Part shown: in pieces, positions 38,146 through 45,995 of the stretch | Numbering within the stretch: the first letter of the stretch is position 1 | How the letters are laid out: each line of letters opens with the position of its first letter | Assembly (NCBI RefSeq): GCF_000306785.1 | Contig: NC_017955.1 | Location: forward strand, 2,852,001 to 2,916,000 | DNA: 64,000 nucleotides | Direction: 5' to 3' | From: Modestobacter italicus | GTDB lineage: Bacteria > Actinomycetota > Actinomycetes > Mycobacteriales > Geodermatophilaceae | Position numbers and translations under genes: made by a program | The notes under the pieces: model-generated | What the model saw: the letters and a program-made list of their open reading frames with translations, nothing else | Told to the model about the DNA's origin: nothing | Databases searched by the model: none

Positions 38146-39023
38146 CAGACCGTCTCCTTCTGTCGCGACGCCTCGAGGGCGGCCAGTGCCCGCTGGAGGT
38201 CCTCGGCGCCGAGCGAGCCGGCGTGCCAGGCGAGGTTGCGCTCCATGAAGTCCACGCCCTTGCCCTTGACCGTCTCGCAGATGACCACCGTCGGGCGGTC
38301 GCTGTCGGGCGCGGGCAGCTCGTCGATGGCCTTGACGAGGGAGGCCATGTCGTGGCCGTCGATCTCCACGACGTCCCAGCCGAAGGCCCGCCACTTGTCG
38401 GGGTAGGGCTCGAAGGCGATCCGCTCCTCCGCGTGGCTGGTCATCAGCTGCCGGTTGCGGTCCACGAAGGCCACCAGGTTGCCGAGTGAGTTGCTGCGGG
38501 CCGCCATGGCGGCCTCCCACACCGAGCCCTCGCCGGTCTCGCCGTCGCCGAGGAGGCACACCACGCGGTGCGCATCACCGCGGTGCCGCCCGGAGAGCGC
38601 CATGCCCACCGCGATCGGGAGGCCGTGCCCGAGCGAGCCCGTGGACGCCTCGACGCCGGGGAGCTGGACCTTGCAGGGGTGCATGCCGTAGGCGCTGTCG
38701 AGCTGCCCGTACGTGTCGACGATGCCCTCGTAGGAGAAGAAGCCGCGCATCGACATGGCGATGTACATGCAGACGGCGGCATGGCCCTTGCTCAGCAGGA
38801 ACCGGTCGCGGTGCGGGTTGCTGATGTCGTGCGGGTCGACACGCAGCCCGTAGTGGAACAGCGCGGTGAAGATGTCCGCAGCCGAGAGGTCCCCGCCGAT
38901 GTGGACAGCGCCCTCGTACGTGCCGCAGAGGTGGAGCAGTTTGGACCGCAGCTCGAAGGCCCTGTCCTCGAGCTCGGCCACGGAGGGGCGATCACCCTCG
39001 AGCCGGGCAACGTCGTCTCTCAT
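38145..39023 (-). CDS. Split transketolase, N-terminal (TPP-binding) subunit
   Basis: This 292-residue subunit carries the diphosphate-binding domain of transketolase. GDGETGEGSVWEAAM followed by VDRNRQL is the thiamine diphosphate motif, and SLGHGLPIAVGMALSG and SKGHAAV hold active-site histidines. ATG 39023 is preferred because AGGGG lies about eight bases upstream; in-frame ATGs at 39038 and 39107 would only add a short unconserved tail. It is the first gene of the sugar operon, which runs through the epimerase at 30713. Its promoter region carries MarR-type and CRP-type sites. Confidence 0.9.
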   Translation of the reverse strand: MRDDVARLEGDRPSVAELEDRAFELRSKLLHLCGTYEGAVHIGGDLSAADIFTALFHYGLRVDPHDISNPHRDRFLLSKGHAAVCMYIAMSMRGFFSYEGIVDTYGQLDSAYGMHPCKVQLPGVEASTGSLGHGLPIAVGMALSGRHRGDAHRVVCLLGDGETGEGSVWEAAMAARSNSLGNLVAFVDRNRQLMTSHAEERIAFEPYPDKWRAFGWDVVEIDGHDMASLVKAIDELPAPDSDRPTVVICETVKGKGVDFMERNLAWHAGSLGAEDLQRALAALEASRQKETV

Positions 39024-39111
39024 CTCTTGACCCCTCATCGATGACGGTCGGGATGTGGTCCAGCCGGGCCCCTGCTCCGCAGTCCTGAGCGACTCGTGCG
39101 GCCTCACCGGA

Positions 39112-39127
39112 TGTGACCTGAGTCACA
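39112..39127. promoter_or_regulatory. CRP-type consensus site
   Basis: TGTGACCTGAGTCACA matches TGTGA-N6-TCACA, the consensus of Crp proteins including the actinobacterial ones. It lies between the divergent sugar operon and MarR gene. It suggests control by cAMP or global carbon state. Confidence 0.65.
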
Positions 39128-39139
39128 GTAGCAGATCCA

Positions 39140-39153
39140 GTTTACTTGTGAAC
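39140..39153. promoter_or_regulatory. MarR operator copy 2 (one mismatch)
   Basis: GTTTACTTGTGAAC repeats GTTTA-N4-TAAAC with one mismatch. Its centre is 45 bp from the perfect copy at 39185. Confidence 0.55.
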
Positions 39154-39155
39154 CA

Positions 39156-39171
39156 TGTGGTGGGCGCCACA
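39156..39171. promoter_or_regulatory. Possible second CRP-like site
   Basis: TGTGGTGGGCGCCACA has TGTGG-N6-CCACA symmetry with the spacing of a CRP site and is centred 44 bp from the consensus site at 39112. It overlaps the candidate -10 of the sugar operon promoter. Two bases deviate from consensus. Confidence 0.4.
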
Positions 39172-39197
39172 CTAGCCAGGTACGGTTTAGATGTAAA
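39169..39197 (-). promoter_or_regulatory. Candidate promoter of the sugar operon
   Basis: On the minus strand TTTACA (39192-39197) and TAGTGT (39169-39174) are separated by 17 bases. The -35 lies inside the perfect MarR operator, which would allow direct repression. The rest of 39024-39402 shows no gene. Confidence 0.5.
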
Positions 39198-39198
39198 C
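39185..39198. promoter_or_regulatory. MarR operator copy 1 (perfect)
   Basis: GTTTAGATGTAAAC has perfect 5-bp arms around a 4-base centre. It lies upstream of the MarR gene at 39403 and covers the candidate -35 of the divergent transketolase operon. Confidence 0.6.
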
Positions 39199-39402
39199 AC
39201 CCGTCGTCGGGCCTCACCGGACGCGACCGCCCCGCGGCTCGACACCCACGCGGCTGACGCCGCTCACTGCGCTGGGCGTCGGGCCGGCGGAGCACTCCCC
39301 GCTGGTCCGTCGCCTGCGCCTGGCTACGCTTTACGGACAGGCAGGAGCCGCATCGCGCGAGATGGGGCCGCGCGCCACGCCACCGTGATGAGGAACCCGA
39401 CG

Positions 39403-39915
39403 ATGGAGCTGCCGCCGAATGCCGTCTCTGAACCCGTGCCCGACGTGATCGACAGCAACGACTTCACGCCGCGTCTGATCTCCCTGCTGTCCAACAGCCT
39501 CGTCTGGCGTGAGTCGCGCATCCTCCGCGCCCGTTTCGGCCTGGGCACCAACGACTGGCGCGTCCTGTCCGTCCTGGCCATCCGGCCGGGGGTGACTGCC
39601 AGCGAGATCTCCGACTTCGTGGCGATGAACAAGGCGATCATCTCCAAGAGCGTCGGTGTGCTCACCGCCCGGCGGCTGATCGTGCAGGTCGAGGACACCG
39701 GCCGGTCACGGCAGCTGTTCCTCACCCCCGAGGGCGTGGAGATGCACGACGCCATGCTCCCGGTCTCGATGCGCGGGCAGGAGATCATCCTGGCCGACCT
39801 GACCGCCGAGGAGGTCGTCCAGCTCAACCAGCTGCTGCGCCGGCTCCTCGCCCGCGCTCCCGAGCTGCACGCCCAGGACTCGCTCGACCAGCGCGAGGTC
39901 GCCGAGGACGCATGA
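39403..39915 (+). CDS. MarR family regulator of the sugar operon
   Basis: This 170-residue protein has a MarR winged helix: SNSLVWRESRILRARFGLGTNDWRVLSVLAIRPGVT (dimer helix and helix 2 in separate parts), then ASEISDFVAMNKAIISKSVG as the helix-turn-helix, and the wing VEDTGRSRQLFLTPEG. ATG 39403 is chosen because GAGGA lies eight bases upstream; another ATG at 39388 would add five residues. It is divergent from the split transketolase operon and is its likely repressor, acting at the GTTTA-N4-TAAAC palindromes. It may be co-transcribed with the PEP carboxykinase-like gene 130 bases downstream. Confidence 0.85.
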   Translation: MELPPNAVSEPVPDVIDSNDFTPRLISLLSNSLVWRESRILRARFGLGTNDWRVLSVLAIRPGVTASEISDFVAMNKAIISKSVGVLTARRLIVQVEDTGRSRQLFLTPEGVEMHDAMLPVSMRGQEIILADLTAEEVVQLNQLLRRLLARAPELHAQDSLDQREVAEDA

Positions 39916-40063
39916 GCCGTGGGCGGCCGGCCAGGCGTCCGCGGCACAGGTCAGCGGTCCTTCCGCGCGGCACCGTCGGCGCTGTGCCGATACGTTCCGG
40001 GTCACGGGCGACACCGCCCACCGCCCGACTCGTCCCATCTCCCTCATGGAAGCAGGTGAGGTC

Positions 40064-41908
40064 GTGATCGCCGTGGATGCCGAGCTCGACCGAGCAGGAC
40101 TGACCAACAGCCGGGTCCGCGAGCACGTGCGGCACTGGTTCGAGCTGACCGGCGCCGAGCGGCTCGAGGTGGTCAACGCCTCCGACGACGGCCGGCTCGT
40201 CCAGGAGGCGCTGGCCGCAGGGGAGCTCTCCCCCGCCGGAGAGGGCCGCTACTACTCCCGGAGCCACCCGAAGGACACCGCGCGGTCGGAGGAGCGCACC
40301 GTCGTCGCCACGAGCGACCCCGCCGACGCCGGCGTCTACAACAACTGGCGCCCGGCGGCGGAGATGAAGCCGCTGCTCGAGGAGCGGATGCGGGGCGCCT
40401 CGGCCGGCAAGACCATGTACGTCGTCCCCTACCTCATGGCACCGCCCGGCTCCCCCCTCGCCGGCTACGCGACCGGCGTGGAGCTCACCGACGCCCGCAC
40501 CGTGGTCCTGCACATGATCCGCATGGCGCGGGTCGGCGTCGAGCACGTCAACGACCTGGCCGACCCGGGCAGCTTCGTCCGCGGCGTCCACGTCACCGGT
40601 GACCTGGAGAAGCTGGGGCAGGGGACGCCGGCGGACGAGCGCTACTTCGTCACCGTCGCCGACGAGCGGACGATCCTGCACTACGGGTCCTCCTACGGCG
40701 GCAACGCGCTGCTCGGGAAGATCGCGCACGGCCTGCGTCAGGCGGCCTACGACGGCTGGTCCTCGGGCCGGTTCCTCGCCGAGCAGTTCCTGCTGCTGGG
40801 CATCACCGACAAGGAGACCGGCCGCACGTACCACGTCTGCGGCGGCATGCCGAGCGCCTCGGGCAAGACCAACCTGGCCATGACGCTCGCCCCCGACGCC
40901 CTGGGTGACCGCTACCGCGTCGACTTCTACGGCGACGACATCGCCTGGCTCCGCGTCGACCCGCAGGACGGCCGGATCTACGCGATCAACCCCGAGTTCG
41001 GCGTCTTCGGCGTCGCCAAGGACACCAACGAGGACACCAACCCGACCGCGGTCGCCGCGATCGCTCCCGGCACCGGCACGATCTTCACCAACGTCGCCTA
41101 CAACGCCGACACCCAGGACGTGTGGTGGGAGGGCAAGACGCCGCAGCCGCCGGCCGACGTCACCGGCTGGCGGGACTGGACCGGTGCGCTGGTCTCCGAG
41201 CGGCCGGAGGGCAGCGACGTCTCGCCGTGGGCCCACCCGAACAGCCGGTTCACCACCACCCTGGCCAACGTGCCGAACATCGCGCCGGACTACGAGAGGC
41301 CGCAGGGCGTGCCGATCGACGCGATCATCTTCGGCGGGCGCACGCGTGACCGCGAGCCGCTCGTGCGCGCGATCACCGACCTCGCCGAAGGCGTGTACGA
41401 CGGCCTGACGCTGGGCGCCGAGGCGACGTTCGCCGCCGAGGGCACCGAGGGCGTGCTGCGCTACGACCCCATGTCGATGCGCCCGTTCATGGCCGTGCCG
41501 GAGGGCCGCTACGCCGCACTGTGGCTGGAGATCATCGGCTCGGCGACGGAGAAGCCGCTGTTCGCCCACGTCAACTGGTTCCAGCGCGATCCCGAGGACG
41601 GCCACTTCCTGTGGCCGGGGTACCGCGACAACCTGCGGGCCCTGCTCTGGCTGATGCAGCTCAAGGCCGGCGAGGTCAGCGGCACGGAGACGCCGGTCGG
41701 CATCGTGCCCGCACCGGAGGAGCTGGACCTGCGCGGCATGGACCTCCCCGCCCACGACCTCGAGCGGCTGCTCACCATCGACACCGCCCGCTGGGAGCAG
41801 GAGATGACCCACCGGGAGGAGCACCTGAGCGCCTTCAGCGGTCTGCCGGAGGAGATCTGGGCGGCACATCGCCGCGTCACCCAGGCCCTGGAGTCCGGGT
41901 CGCCGTGA
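40064..41908 (+). CDS. PEP carboxykinase (GTP)-family protein with altered active site
   Basis: This 614-residue protein aligns along its length with GTP-dependent PEP carboxykinase, including ARSEERTVV, GDDIAWLRVD, INPEFGVFGVA, AHPNSRF, NWF and FLWPG. Three hallmark residues differ. The Mn ligand Lys of GKK is Ile220 (LLGKIAHGLR). The Mn ligand His of WLAEH is Gln241 (FLAEQFLLLG). The P-loop Cys of PSACGKTN is Ser266 (MPSASGKTN, TCG codon). Normal activity is therefore doubtful; a variant reaction or regulatory role is possible. GTG 40064 follows a GCAGGTGAGG stretch; ATG 40046 is an alternative without one. It sits downstream of marR. Confidence 0.85.
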   Translation: MIAVDAELDRAGLTNSRVREHVRHWFELTGAERLEVVNASDDGRLVQEALAAGELSPAGEGRYYSRSHPKDTARSEERTVVATSDPADAGVYNNWRPAAEMKPLLEERMRGASAGKTMYVVPYLMAPPGSPLAGYATGVELTDARTVVLHMIRMARVGVEHVNDLADPGSFVRGVHVTGDLEKLGQGTPADERYFVTVADERTILHYGSSYGGNALLGKIAHGLRQAAYDGWSSGRFLAEQFLLLGITDKETGRTYHVCGGMPSASGKTNLAMTLAPDALGDRYRVDFYGDDIAWLRVDPQDGRIYAINPEFGVFGVAKDTNEDTNPTAVAAIAPGTGTIFTNVAYNADTQDVWWEGKTPQPPADVTGWRDWTGALVSERPEGSDVSPWAHPNSRFTTTLANVPNIAPDYERPQGVPIDAIIFGGRTRDREPLVRAITDLAEGVYDGLTLGAEATFAAEGTEGVLRYDPMSMRPFMAVPEGRYAALWLEIIGSATEKPLFAHVNWFQRDPEDGHFLWPGYRDNLRALLWLMQLKAGEVSGTETPVGIVPAPEELDLRGMDLPAHDLERLLTIDTARWEQEMTHREEHLSAFSGLPEEIWAAHRRVTQALESGSP

Positions 41909-41975
41909 CCGTCGGCCGCGCCCTGCACCCCACTCCGGCGCGGCTCCCACCGGCTCCTCGTGCCAGGCTCCGGGC

Positions 41976-42152
41976 ATGGCCTTCGACCTGCACCGAGCCG
42001 ATGGCGACGTGATCCGCTACGGCGACGACGCCCGCTTCAGCTTCACCGCCACGGGTCACCTCGTCGTCTACGACGCCGGTGGCACCAAGACCGTGTACAG
42101 CCACCACAGCTGGGACCGGATCGAGGAACCGGTACCGGCGCCGGAAGGGTGA
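41976..42152 (+). CDS. Small hypothetical protein, 58 residues
   Basis: This ORF starts at ATG 41976, 67 bases after the PEP carboxykinase-like gene, and ends at TGA 42152. The product begins MAFDLHRADGDVIRYGDD and ends in EEPVPAPEG; it looks like a short beta-rich protein with balanced composition (aromatics, Gly, Asp), unlike the Arg/Pro-rich shadow frames around it. GC-rich codon third positions support coding. I do not recognise the family. It may be co-transcribed with the upstream gene. The ribosome binding site is weak. Confidence 0.6.
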   Translation: MAFDLHRADGDVIRYGDDARFSFTATGHLVVYDAGGTKTVYSHHSWDRIEEPVPAPEG

Positions 42153-42193
42153 GCAGCGAGGACCTCACGGTGGCCGACCGCGCGGGTCGACGG

Positions 42194-42724
42194 TCAGACC
42201 CGCTCAGCCACCATGTCGAAGTCGAGGTCCAGGTACCGCCCGACCATGCCCTTCGCCCCGGTGATCCCGAAGGCGTGCCGGTCCAGATGGCCGGCCCGGG
42301 CATGCACCCGCATGCCGGGCACCTCCGGGCTCACCCGGTCGATCACGACGTCCACCGGCACAGCCGTGCCGTGGGCGGTGACCGTCCCGCTGAGCACCCA
42401 GTGGTCGCCCTCCTCCCGCAGCCCGCGAGACGCGAACGAGATCTCCGGGTGCGTCGCGCAGTCCAGCAGCGAGGCACCGACGACGTCCCGGTCCCGCTTG
42501 GCGTTGCCCGAGCTGAACGACGTCGGGTCCATGTGCACGACCACCGTCGACTCGGCGACCGGGTCGCGCACCTGCACCTCCCCGGAGGTGACGGCGAACG
42601 TGGCGTGGACGGTGCCCAGACCGAACAGGTGCCGGCCCGAGTAGGACACCGTGGACACCTGAGGCAGGACCCGGTAGGTGCCCGATGGGGGTGCCTGCAC
42701 CGAGGGGCTGCTGGCGACGGTCAT
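42194..42724 (-). CDS. YceI family protein
   Basis: This 176-residue protein is a lipocalin-like YceI beta barrel, with GTYRVLPQVSTVSYSGRHLFGLGTV split across the first strands, the central MDPTSFSSGNAKRDRDV, and a C-terminal strand LDLDFDMVAERV. YceI proteins bind isoprenoid or other hydrophobic ligands. No signal peptide is seen, so this copy is cytosolic, as is common in actinobacteria. It is convergent with the 58-residue ORF and 132 bases downstream of the dipeptide ABC operon. Confidence 0.88.
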   Translation of the reverse strand: MTVASSPSVQAPPSGTYRVLPQVSTVSYSGRHLFGLGTVHATFAVTSGEVQVRDPVAESTVVVHMDPTSFSSGNAKRDRDVVGASLLDCATHPEISFASRGLREEGDHWVLSGTVTAHGTAVPVDVVIDRVSPEVPGMRVHARAGHLDRHAFGITGAKGMVGRYLDLDFDMVAERV

Positions 42725-42856
42725 GATGCGCCCTCTTCACTCCCCCGTGGTCCGACCAGCGAAGCACCAACGCAGTGCTGCCGCCATGGCTTCGCGCGCG
42801 CCACAGGTGAGCAGCCCGGTCTGGGCGGCCCACGACGGCCTTCAGCCTCCTGAGGG

Positions 42857-43951
42857 CTACCCGACGGCGACCGACGCGTCCGGGGCCGCCTGCGTCGCGC
42901 CGGCCGGACGCGGGGGGAGCTCGCTCTCCGGGACCGTCAACGGGAAGTGGCACGCCGCCTGGTGCCCGGGCAGCAGCTCGACCAGCTGCGGCTCCTCCTC
43001 GGCGCACTTCAGCTGGGCGCGGGGGCACCGGGTGCGGAACCGGCAACCGCTCGGCGGGTCCACCGGCGAAGGCGGCTCCCCCGGCAGCGAGACCGGCTTG
43101 TTGGCCCGGCCGGTCGCCGGGTCGATCCGCGGGATCGAGTCCAGCAGCGCCGAGGTGTAGGGGTGCAGCGGCTGCCGGTAGATCCCCTCGGCCGGCCCGA
43201 TCTCGGCCAGCTGGCCCAGGTACATGACCGCGACCCGGTCGCTGACCTGCTTGACCAGCGCCAGGTCGTGGGCGATGAACAGGTAGGACAGGTTGAGGTC
43301 GCGGCGGAGCTTCTCGAACAGGTTGAGCACCTGGGCCTGGATGAGCACGTCGAGGGAGGAGACGGCTTCGTCGCAGATGACCAGCGCGGGGTCCAGGGCG
43401 ATCGCCCGGGCGATGGCCACCCGCTGGCACTGCCCACCGGAGATCTCGTGCGGCCGCCGTCGGGCGTACTGGGACGGGTCCAGGCCGACCAGGTCCAGCA
43501 GCTCGTCGACCCGGCGCTTGCGGGAGCTCGCGCTGCCCTCGCCGTACCCGATCAGCGGCTCCTCGACGAGCTCGGAGATCCGCCACCGCGGGTTCAGCGA
43601 GCCGAACGGGTCCTGGTAGACCATCTGCATCTGCCGGCGGGCCTGCTTGAGGTCCCGTCGGCGCAGCTTCATCAGGTCCGTGCCCTGGAACTCGACCTCG
43701 CCCGACTTGGGCCGTGGCGCCTGGATCACCGACCGGGCCAGGGTGGACTTGCCGGACCCGGTCTCACCCACCACACCGAGCGTCTCGCCCGCGTACACGT
43801 CGAAGGACACGTTGGACACGGCGTGCACGACACCGCCCTTGACGCCCCCGGCGCCGCGCACCGGGAACTCCTGCACCAGGTTCCGGGCGCGGAGCAGCGT
43901 GGTCCTCGGCGGCACGGGTCGGCCCTGCGGTTGCTGCTCGGTGGCGGTCAC
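42857..43951 (-). CDS. Dipeptide/oligopeptide ABC transporter ATPase (DppF-like)
   Basis: This 364-residue ATPase has Walker A VVGETGSGKSTLARSV, signature EISGGQCQRVAIARAI and Walker B PALVICDEAVSSLDV. The C-terminal oligopeptide-binding-protein-dependent extension contains CRFRTRCPRA and further Cys residues, typical of DppF/OppF. It pairs with the DppD-like ATPase upstream, whose stop its GTG overlaps as GTGA. It powers import through the two permeases. It is the last gene of the operon. Confidence 0.93.
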   Translation of the reverse strand: MTATEQQPQGRPVPPRTTLLRARNLVQEFPVRGAGGVKGGVVHAVSNVSFDVYAGETLGVVGETGSGKSTLARSVIQAPRPKSGEVEFQGTDLMKLRRRDLKQARRQMQMVYQDPFGSLNPRWRISELVEEPLIGYGEGSASSRKRRVDELLDLVGLDPSQYARRRPHEISGGQCQRVAIARAIALDPALVICDEAVSSLDVLIQAQVLNLFEKLRRDLNLSYLFIAHDLALVKQVSDRVAVMYLGQLAEIGPAEGIYRQPLHPYTSALLDSIPRIDPATGRANKPVSLPGEPPSPVDPPSGCRFRTRCPRAQLKCAEEEPQLVELLPGHQAACHFPLTVPESELPPRPAGATQAAPDASVAVG

Positions 43952-45111
43952 TGGGCGGCTCCCTGGTCGTGTGCGGTGGAGTGGTGGGCCGCCGCGGTCG
44001 CCGGTGCCGCGGCGGCGGTGACCGCCGGCGCGGTGTCGAGCTCGGTGCCGGCGGGGTGCCAGCACGCGTACCAGTGGTCCGGCTCGTGCTCCAGGAACGG
44101 CGGGTGCTCCAGGCACTTGTCGGTGGCGTTGGGGCACCGCGGCCGGAACGGGCAGCCCCGGGGCAGCGCGCTCATGTCCGGCGGCTGCCCGGGGGTGACC
44201 GGCAGCATCGAGTGCGGCTCGCGCTCCAGGGCGGGGATCGCCCCGAGGAGGGCGCGGGTGTAGGGCATCCGGACGTTGGAGAACAACGTCTGGACCGGGG
44301 CGTGCTCGACGGCCCGCCCGGCGTACATGACCACGACGTCCTCGGCGTAGCTGGCCGCCAGCCCGAGGTCGTGGCTGATCATGATGACCGCCATGCCCAA
44401 CCGCTCCCGGAGCTCGACGAGCAGCTCCATGATCTGCGCCTGGGTGGTGACGTCCAGGGCCGTGGTGGCCTCGTCGGCGATCAGCAGTCGCGGCTCGCCG
44501 GCCAGCGCGATGGCGATCATCACCCGCTGCCGCATGCCGCCGGACAGCTGGTGCGGGTACTCGTGGAAACGGCGCTCGGGCGCGGGCAGCCGCACCAGCC
44601 GCAGCAGCTCGACGGCCCGGTCCTGCGCGCCCTTCTTGTCCAGGTCGGCGTGCGCCCGCACGGCCTCGGTGATCTGGGCGCCGATCTTCATGGTCGGGTT
44701 CAGCGAGCGCGCCGGGTCCTGGAAGACCATGGCGATGTCCCCGCCGCGCAGCTTCCGCAGCTCCTTCTCGTCGAGCCCGATGAGCTCCCGGCCGTCGAGC
44801 CGGATCGACCCGGTGATCGTCGCCGTCCCGGGCAGCAGGCCCATGAGGGCCCGGGAGCTGACGCTCTTGCCGGAACCGGACTCGCCGATGATCGCCATCA
44901 GCCTGCCGGGGACCATCTCGTAGGAGAGGCCGTTGACGGCGTTGATCCGCCGCCCGCCGCGGGTGAACTGGACCCGGAGGTCCTCCACGGTCAGCAACGG
45001 CTCCCCCGGGACGGGCTCGGCGCGGTGTCCCCCCGCCGGGGCGCGGGAGTCGATCATGCCCGTGCTGACGGAGGCGTCGCCGGTGGCGTACGTGGTCCGG
45101 TCGGCTCTCAT
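43948..45111 (-). CDS. Dipeptide/oligopeptide ABC transporter ATPase (DppD-like)
   Basis: This 387-residue ATPase has Walker A IIGESGSGKSVSSRAL, signature QLSGGMRQRVMIAIAL and Walker B RLLIADEATTALDV. The C-terminal extension carries GCPFRPRCPNATDKC, an Opp/Dpp hallmark. About 25 extra residues precede the domain. Its ATG overlaps the DppC stop as ATGA. With the DppF-like protein it forms a heterodimeric motor at the inner membrane. Confidence 0.93.
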   Translation of the reverse strand: MRADRTTYATGDASVSTGMIDSRAPAGGHRAEPVPGEPLLTVEDLRVQFTRGGRRINAVNGLSYEMVPGRLMAIIGESGSGKSVSSRALMGLLPGTATITGSIRLDGRELIGLDEKELRKLRGGDIAMVFQDPARSLNPTMKIGAQITEAVRAHADLDKKGAQDRAVELLRLVRLPAPERRFHEYPHQLSGGMRQRVMIAIALAGEPRLLIADEATTALDVTTQAQIMELLVELRERLGMAVIMISHDLGLAASYAEDVVVMYAGRAVEHAPVQTLFSNVRMPYTRALLGAIPALEREPHSMLPVTPGQPPDMSALPRGCPFRPRCPNATDKCLEHPPFLEHEPDHWYACWHPAGTELDTAPAVTAAAAPATAAAHHSTAHDQGAAQ

Positions 45112-45995
45112 CGTCCGCTCCAGCGGGATCGCAGGTTCTCACCGAGGAGGTTGAAGGAGAGCACGGTGAGCAGCAGGGCGAGGCTGGGCCACACCACCAG
45201 CATCGGCGTCGCCGAGAGGCTCAGCTGGCCGTCTGCCACCATGTTCCCCCAGCTCGGCGCGGGGGCGGGGATGCCGAGACCGAGGAAGCTCAACGCTCCC
45301 TCGATGATGATCACGATGCCCATGCCCAGCATGGCGAAGGTGATCAGCTGCGGGGCGATGTTGGGCGCGAGGTGCTTGAACAGCACCCGCCACGCCGGCG
45401 TCCCGCAGAGCTCGGCGGCGGCCATGAACGGCTGGCCGCGGAGCCGGAGCACCGCGGAGCGGGCCACCCGGGCGACCGCCGGGATGCTGAAGAACGCCAG
45501 CGCGAGGATCGTGTTGCGGATGCTGGGCCCGAGCGCCTGCGCCACCGCCAGGGTGAGCACCAGGGACGGGAAGGCGATGAGCACGTCGAGGACCCGCATG
45601 ATCACGGTGTCGACGGCGCCGCCGACGTAGCCGGACAGCGCGCCCAGCGTGCCGCCCACGACCAGGCCCACGATGTTGACCGTCGCGGCGATGAACAGCG
45701 ATGCCCGGCCGCCGTGGAGCAGGCGCGACAAGATGTCGTTGCCGTTGGGGTCGGTGCCCAGCAGGTGCCCCGGCGACCCGGCGGGCAGGTAGCTCTCCAG
45801 GACGTTGCCGCCGACCGGCTTGGGCAGCCCGAACAGGGCCGGGCCCAGGAAGCAGGCACCCACGATGAGCACGATCGCGCCACCGGGCAGCCAGATGCCC
45901 CAGTGGCCGCGCCACCGGCGGCTGCCCGGGACCGCGTCGTCCTGGTCGGCGGCGGGGTTGTCGGCGACCTGGAGGGGTGTCTCAGCGAGAGCCAT
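45108..45995 (-). CDS. Dipeptide/oligopeptide ABC transporter permease (DppC-like)
   Basis: This 295-residue permease has six predicted helices and an N-terminal hydrophilic segment of about 30 residues. GTDPNGNDILSRLLHGGRASL is the conserved periplasmic region of DppC proteins, and ELCGTPAWRVLFKHLAPNI is the EAA loop that contacts the ATPase. It overlaps the DppB-like gene by 14 bases. It forms the translocation channel with that protein. Confidence 0.93.
   Translation of the reverse strand: MALAETPLQVADNPAADQDDAVPGSRRWRGHWGIWLPGGAIVLIVGACFLGPALFGLPKPVGGNVLESYLPAGSPGHLLGTDPNGNDILSRLLHGGRASLFIAATVNIVGLVVGGTLGALSGYVGGAVDTVIMRVLDVLIAFPSLVLTLAVAQALGPSIRNTILALAFFSIPAVARVARSAVLRLRGQPFMAAAELCGTPAWRVLFKHLAPNIAPQLITFAMLGMGIVIIIEGALSFLGLGIPAPAPSWGNMVADGQLSLSATPMLVVWPSLALLLTVLSFNLLGENLRSRWSGR

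Noticed and set aside
39942-39989. CGGCACAG / CTGTGCCG inverted repeat upstream of the PEP carboxykinase-like gene
   Set aside because: The 8-bp arms are 32 bases apart, too far for a confident terminator or operator; chance is plausible at this GC content.
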